Assembly: GCA_036852015.1 (NCBI GenBank) | Contig: JAANDG010000024.1 | Location: 186,001 to 250,000 of the forward strand | Length of the DNA stretch: 64,000 nucleotides | Source: Pelodera strongyloides | Lineage: Eukaryota > Nematoda > Chromadorea > Rhabditida > Rhabditidae | Reading direction: 5' to 3' | Part shown: positions 61,100 through 64,000 of the stretch, piece after piece | How the letters are laid out: each line of letters opens with the position of its first letter | Numbering within the stretch: the stretch's first letter is position 1 | The notes under the pieces: model-generated | Database searches by the model: none | The model's input: the letters and a program-made list of their open reading frames with translations, nothing else | Told to the model about the DNA's origin: nothing | Position numbers and translations under genes: made by a program

Positions 61100-61181
61100 A
61101 TGTTAGGGCGACCGCCGTTACCTCCGAAGGGTGGAGTTGCCCGGTGCGGTAGACCGTCTGTAGCTGATAAGCCTAACACTA
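61100..61181 (+). CDS. Candidate alternative first exon of the downstream gene
   Basis: Follows an acceptor (gagtttttgcag, ending 61092), opens with ATG at 61100 and ends at a strong donor (A|gtgagt) in phase 1, the same phase as the first exon at 62494-62518, so it can splice to 62710. It encodes a Pro-rich start MLGRPPLPPKGGVARCG. Support is only splice-site and frame logic. Confidence 0.35.
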
Positions 61182-61648
61182 GTGAGTGTTTTTTTTTAAC
61201 TTTTTGTAACCTTCTACAATCAGCTTAAAATAATAATGTACTCACATTAACACGTCAGTGCCAAACGTGTTAAAATTTCGCATAATCGCAAGCTAAAGTT
61301 ATCCAGTAAGTATAGTATTACCACATTTATGCACGGTGGAGTCCCACCATCATAAAAAAAAGTTTCACTTGCTATTAATATAGTTCATTTCTTTATTCGA
61401 GTTCTTTTCTATGTTTACTAAAAAACTTGTATTAAATAGTTTACCTTCTATTTCATCACTGTTATTTGTGCTTTGTGACCCCATTCTCATGATTTCGTAC
61501 ACTTTCTGCGTAGAAATGATTATTTGAACTGGTGACTCACTATCATGATAGTTTACTTATTGATTCCTTCAACATCACTTTCACACCGAACTTTTTGGCG
61601 TTGTCATATAATTTATACAACTTCTTTTTTTTTCTGAACAATTGAAAG

Positions 61649-61819
61649 TTAAAGCGAAATGCTAGCCCCTTTGGAAAATTTGCATATGATAAGCAAATCC
61701 TATGTATCCTGTGCTAATTTTGTACGGTTGTCGTGGACGATCGTACAAAATTAGCACAGGATACATAGGATTTGCTTATCGTATGCAAATTTTCCAAAGG
61801 GGCTAGCATTTCGCTTTAA
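61649..61819. mobile_element. TTAA-flanked perfect palindrome, AGCGAAAT family, 171 bp
   Basis: Tips TTAA+AGCGAAATGCTAGCCCC. Arms of about 78 bp are nearly perfect complements (one visible difference, cat ATG ATAAGC versus cGTATGC region) with a loop near tgtcgtgga. The most perfect of the foldback elements in the window, hence probably the youngest. Confidence 0.9.
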
Positions 61820-62107
61820 CACTGAATCAATAGTGAATTTATACTTTCTCGTCGTTCAGCAATAACAAATAAATTCATAACAATCATAATCGCTGTATTT
61901 CAAACAGTGCCACGCGAACCTTTTATGCAAATCTTGTATTTTAATCCTATAATATGGCTATACTTTTTTAATCGTTCCTTTTGTAACTATTGATTAAAAT
62001 TTTCACTCCTCTCAGCGCCTCTGGTGGTTAATTTTTAAAACTTCTTGACAGAGTTGTATCTCGATTCAATATTCTAATTTTTAACTGCTTTGCATATACT
62101 TCTATAA

Positions 62108-62130
62108 TGACGTCATAAAGCAAACAGCTG
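62108..62130 (+). promoter_or_regulatory. CRE (TGACGTCA) and E-box upstream of the last gene
   Basis: A perfect palindromic CRE at 62108-62115 and CAGCTG at 62125-62130, about 370 bp before the ATG at 62494. This is consistent with a promoter; function is inferred. Confidence 0.45.
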
Positions 62131-62493
62131 AGAGGGAGAGACTATGCCAAGATAGGAGAAGCCCGCACAGTCAGACGTCTCTGTCTGCCATCGATTTTAG
62201 TTGTCTTTCTAGTTTTCTACCTCTCAAAAATATCCAGTCTTCTAAAAAATTCTTCTATATTAGAATATATGCACATAATAATATATCATATAGAATATCT
62301 TTTAACATACGCAATTGTAATATATATAAACAGCTTATTGAAAAAAATTGTTATTTTCGCGTATGAAATTTTCTCCGATATATTGGTAAATTTTTATATT
62401 CTACATTTTCCTAATTGTTCAGATATTTTTCTATATATTCAGCTAATCCAACTTATTAACATTATAATTACTCGAAAAAAGCACTAATCAAAC

Positions 62494-63979
62494 ATGGATT
62501 TCTTAAAGAATAATAAAGGTTAGTCGACAGAGTTCTTTCACTTTTATTATTCTAAACTTTAATAAATTCGTATTGACCGTGGTCTCAAAGGAAACTAATA
62601 AATTAAGTATGCAAAGGTAGAACAGTGAGATACTGAAGTATACTTATTAGAAAACATAGACACAGAGAACAACATTTATTGTATGTTATTATTAATATAT
62701 ATTTCACAGACTCTTCATTTGCTGCCGCCAAAGCTCTATTTGAAGCGGCGAAGAAGCCAGAAGTGAGAAATGCTGCCGTCGCAGCATCCAAGAATCCTGT
62801 CGTTAGGTTGGTACATTTTATATTCAAATCTTTTATCGATTAAATAAATATAACTATAAACCGTGAAATTCCTAATTTGTCTATATTCCAATTTGCGGCA
62901 TTGTTTCCGTATGTTATTGTGCATACACATTTACACATATTTCTGACCTGATTAATTATACAGTATTCGTAGCAACTTACTTGTCCTCTCACATTGTAGC
63001 TGTAAGAAGTCTGCTAAAATAAAGTCAAATGAATTCAACATGCCCTCCAGAAATAAATTATTATTCTTACTATTATTATTATTTTAATTCACAACTGATT
63101 TAGAAGCGCTGCCCAATCTGCCGCCAAAGATCCACATACGAGACAGTTGGTAATGGAGGCATTGGCTAAGCAACACCAGGTAGTTCTATGTATAATTTAT
63201 ACTCAATTGCCATTACAGCGATACAACGCCCGGTTTCTGAATTATGGAGACCATCTGTTGTATGTTGCTGCAGTTATTTGCATACATTACATGAAAAACA
63301 GCGTCCGAACTACGTTTCACAAACTGGATCAATGTCGTGTCCTCGTGTAATATTCAACTGAAACAAAATTAACTAAACTGTATCCAAGAGCGTCTAATGG
63401 TGTCGAAGGGTGTCTGGGTGTGTCGTACAGATAGGTCCAGTGTTTACTCTGCTGTTTAAATATTCTATAATTTATTCCAAGACAATTCCAGGGTGACTCG
63501 GCCAAACCAGCTCCGCCCCTAAAGCAATTATCGCCAGAAATTGAGAAACCACCTGTACCAAGGCATGGTAGTGCAACAACATCAAACTACAATAAGCCTA
63601 CAAAGTACACTCCACCAACACCAAGCTACAGCTCGAACACTTTAAGTTATGAAGCTTCGGGTAAGATAGATTGATTTTTGATTATAGCTTATAAAAGTTT
63701 TGTAGTCTTGTTGGCTTTGTATGTAGACCGAAAACTGAAGTAAGGTAGTGTAGTTTGGTGAACCTTTCCTAGCGCCTAGCGTAACATAATTTACAATTAA
63801 TTTTTATTATACTTTTCGAGAAATCACAACTAATTGTAAGAGCTATGTCAAAAAAAAGGTACCAAGGTCAAAGGTACGAAAATAAAGTTATCTGAAGCTG
63901 AACTAACCAAGTTTAGGAACCTCTTACAATAAACCATTGCCGAGCCCGAATGCCTACGGTACTTCCGCTCGGACTCCTT
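62494..63979 (+). CDS. Unrecognised gene, first five exons, Ala-rich helix then Pro/Ser/Tyr-rich linker; 3' end outside window
   Basis: Exons 62494-62518, 62710-62806, 63104-63179, 63492-63660, 63917-63979; 143 codons and one base so far. It begins MDFLKNNK, then an Ala/Lys-rich stretch with a loose repeat ([20 protein letters not shown] followed by [17 protein letters not shown]) that should be helical. Next comes a disordered Pro-rich part with SH3-ligand-like motifs ([17 protein letters not shown]) and Tyr/Ser/Pro runs ([11 protein letters not shown]). This pattern is common in SH3-adaptor or cytoskeletal scaffold proteins, but I do not recognise the family. The last exon ends at a good donor, so the gene continues. 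Confidence 0.75.
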
Positions 63980-64000
63980 GTAAGTTTTCTTCATATAATA

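Noticed and set aside
1..64000. CRISPR arrays, operons, ribosome binding sites
   Set aside because: The window is eukaryotic: intron-split genes, nuclear tRNAs and LTR elements. No regular spacer-repeat array was seen; the 325-bp array has no spacers.

Overview
This is 64 kb of an animal nuclear genome. Every gene is split by short introns (mostly about 60-600 bp), and the gene set is metazoan: neurofibromin with RasGAP and Sec14-PH parts, Pelota, XBP1 with its IRE1-cleaved mRNA intron, BRIX1, a BACURD-type KCTD protein, a CRAL-TRIO/GOLD SEC14-like protein, SDS22/PPP1R7 and a small saposin-like secreted protein. Splice acceptors are short and T-rich (TTTAG, TTTCAG), and several start codons lie 0-7 nt behind such an acceptor. 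That suggests 5'UTR introns or spliced-leader trans-splicing. With the caenopore-like saposin gene this leans towards an invertebrate, possibly nematode-like, but the phylum is not proven.

Layout. 1-18938 (+): the C-terminal 1,746 residues of NF1 in 46 exons. One intron (12465-18390) holds a young minus-strand Ty3/gypsy element (12602-18363, TSD GTTTT), whose pol gene is itself broken by an 873-bp hAT-like element (13228-14100). 20084-20156 (-): tRNA-Arg(UCU). 20349-24414 (+): pelota, 12 exons, with a tRNA-derived foldback element in its last intron. 25062-29178 (-): XBP1, convergent with pelota. 30290-33819 (+): BRIX1, divergent from XBP1 across a CCAAT-box promoter. 34498-37176 (+): BACURD/KCTD. 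38549-41956 (-): SEC14-like. 41957-49503: 7.5 kb without a confident gene, holding foldback elements and repeats. 49504-54197 (+): SDS22/PPP1R7 with a long acidic tail. 56579-57513 (+): saposin-like gene. 57702-57773 (-): tRNA-His(GUG). 57774-62493: repeats, including three copies of a 325-bp tandem unit. 62494-63979 (+): start of an unrecognised gene that runs out of the window.

The genes are mostly unrelated housekeeping or signalling genes and not a pathway cluster. XBP1 (unfolded-protein response), Pelota (ribosome rescue) and BRIX1 (60S assembly) are neighbours around protein synthesis and quality control, but I see no evidence beyond adjacency. The reading frame of every multi-exon model closes exactly: summed exon lengths are multiples of three, and XBP1 closes only after subtracting a 23-nt IRE1 intron.

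Most notable signals: the XBP1 IRE1 intron with two CNG|CNG hairpin loops; a set of near-perfect palindromic elements flanked by TTAA; the nested transposon whose terminal repeat supplies the stop codon of pol; and a palindromic tRNA-headed retroposon with a 14-bp target duplication.
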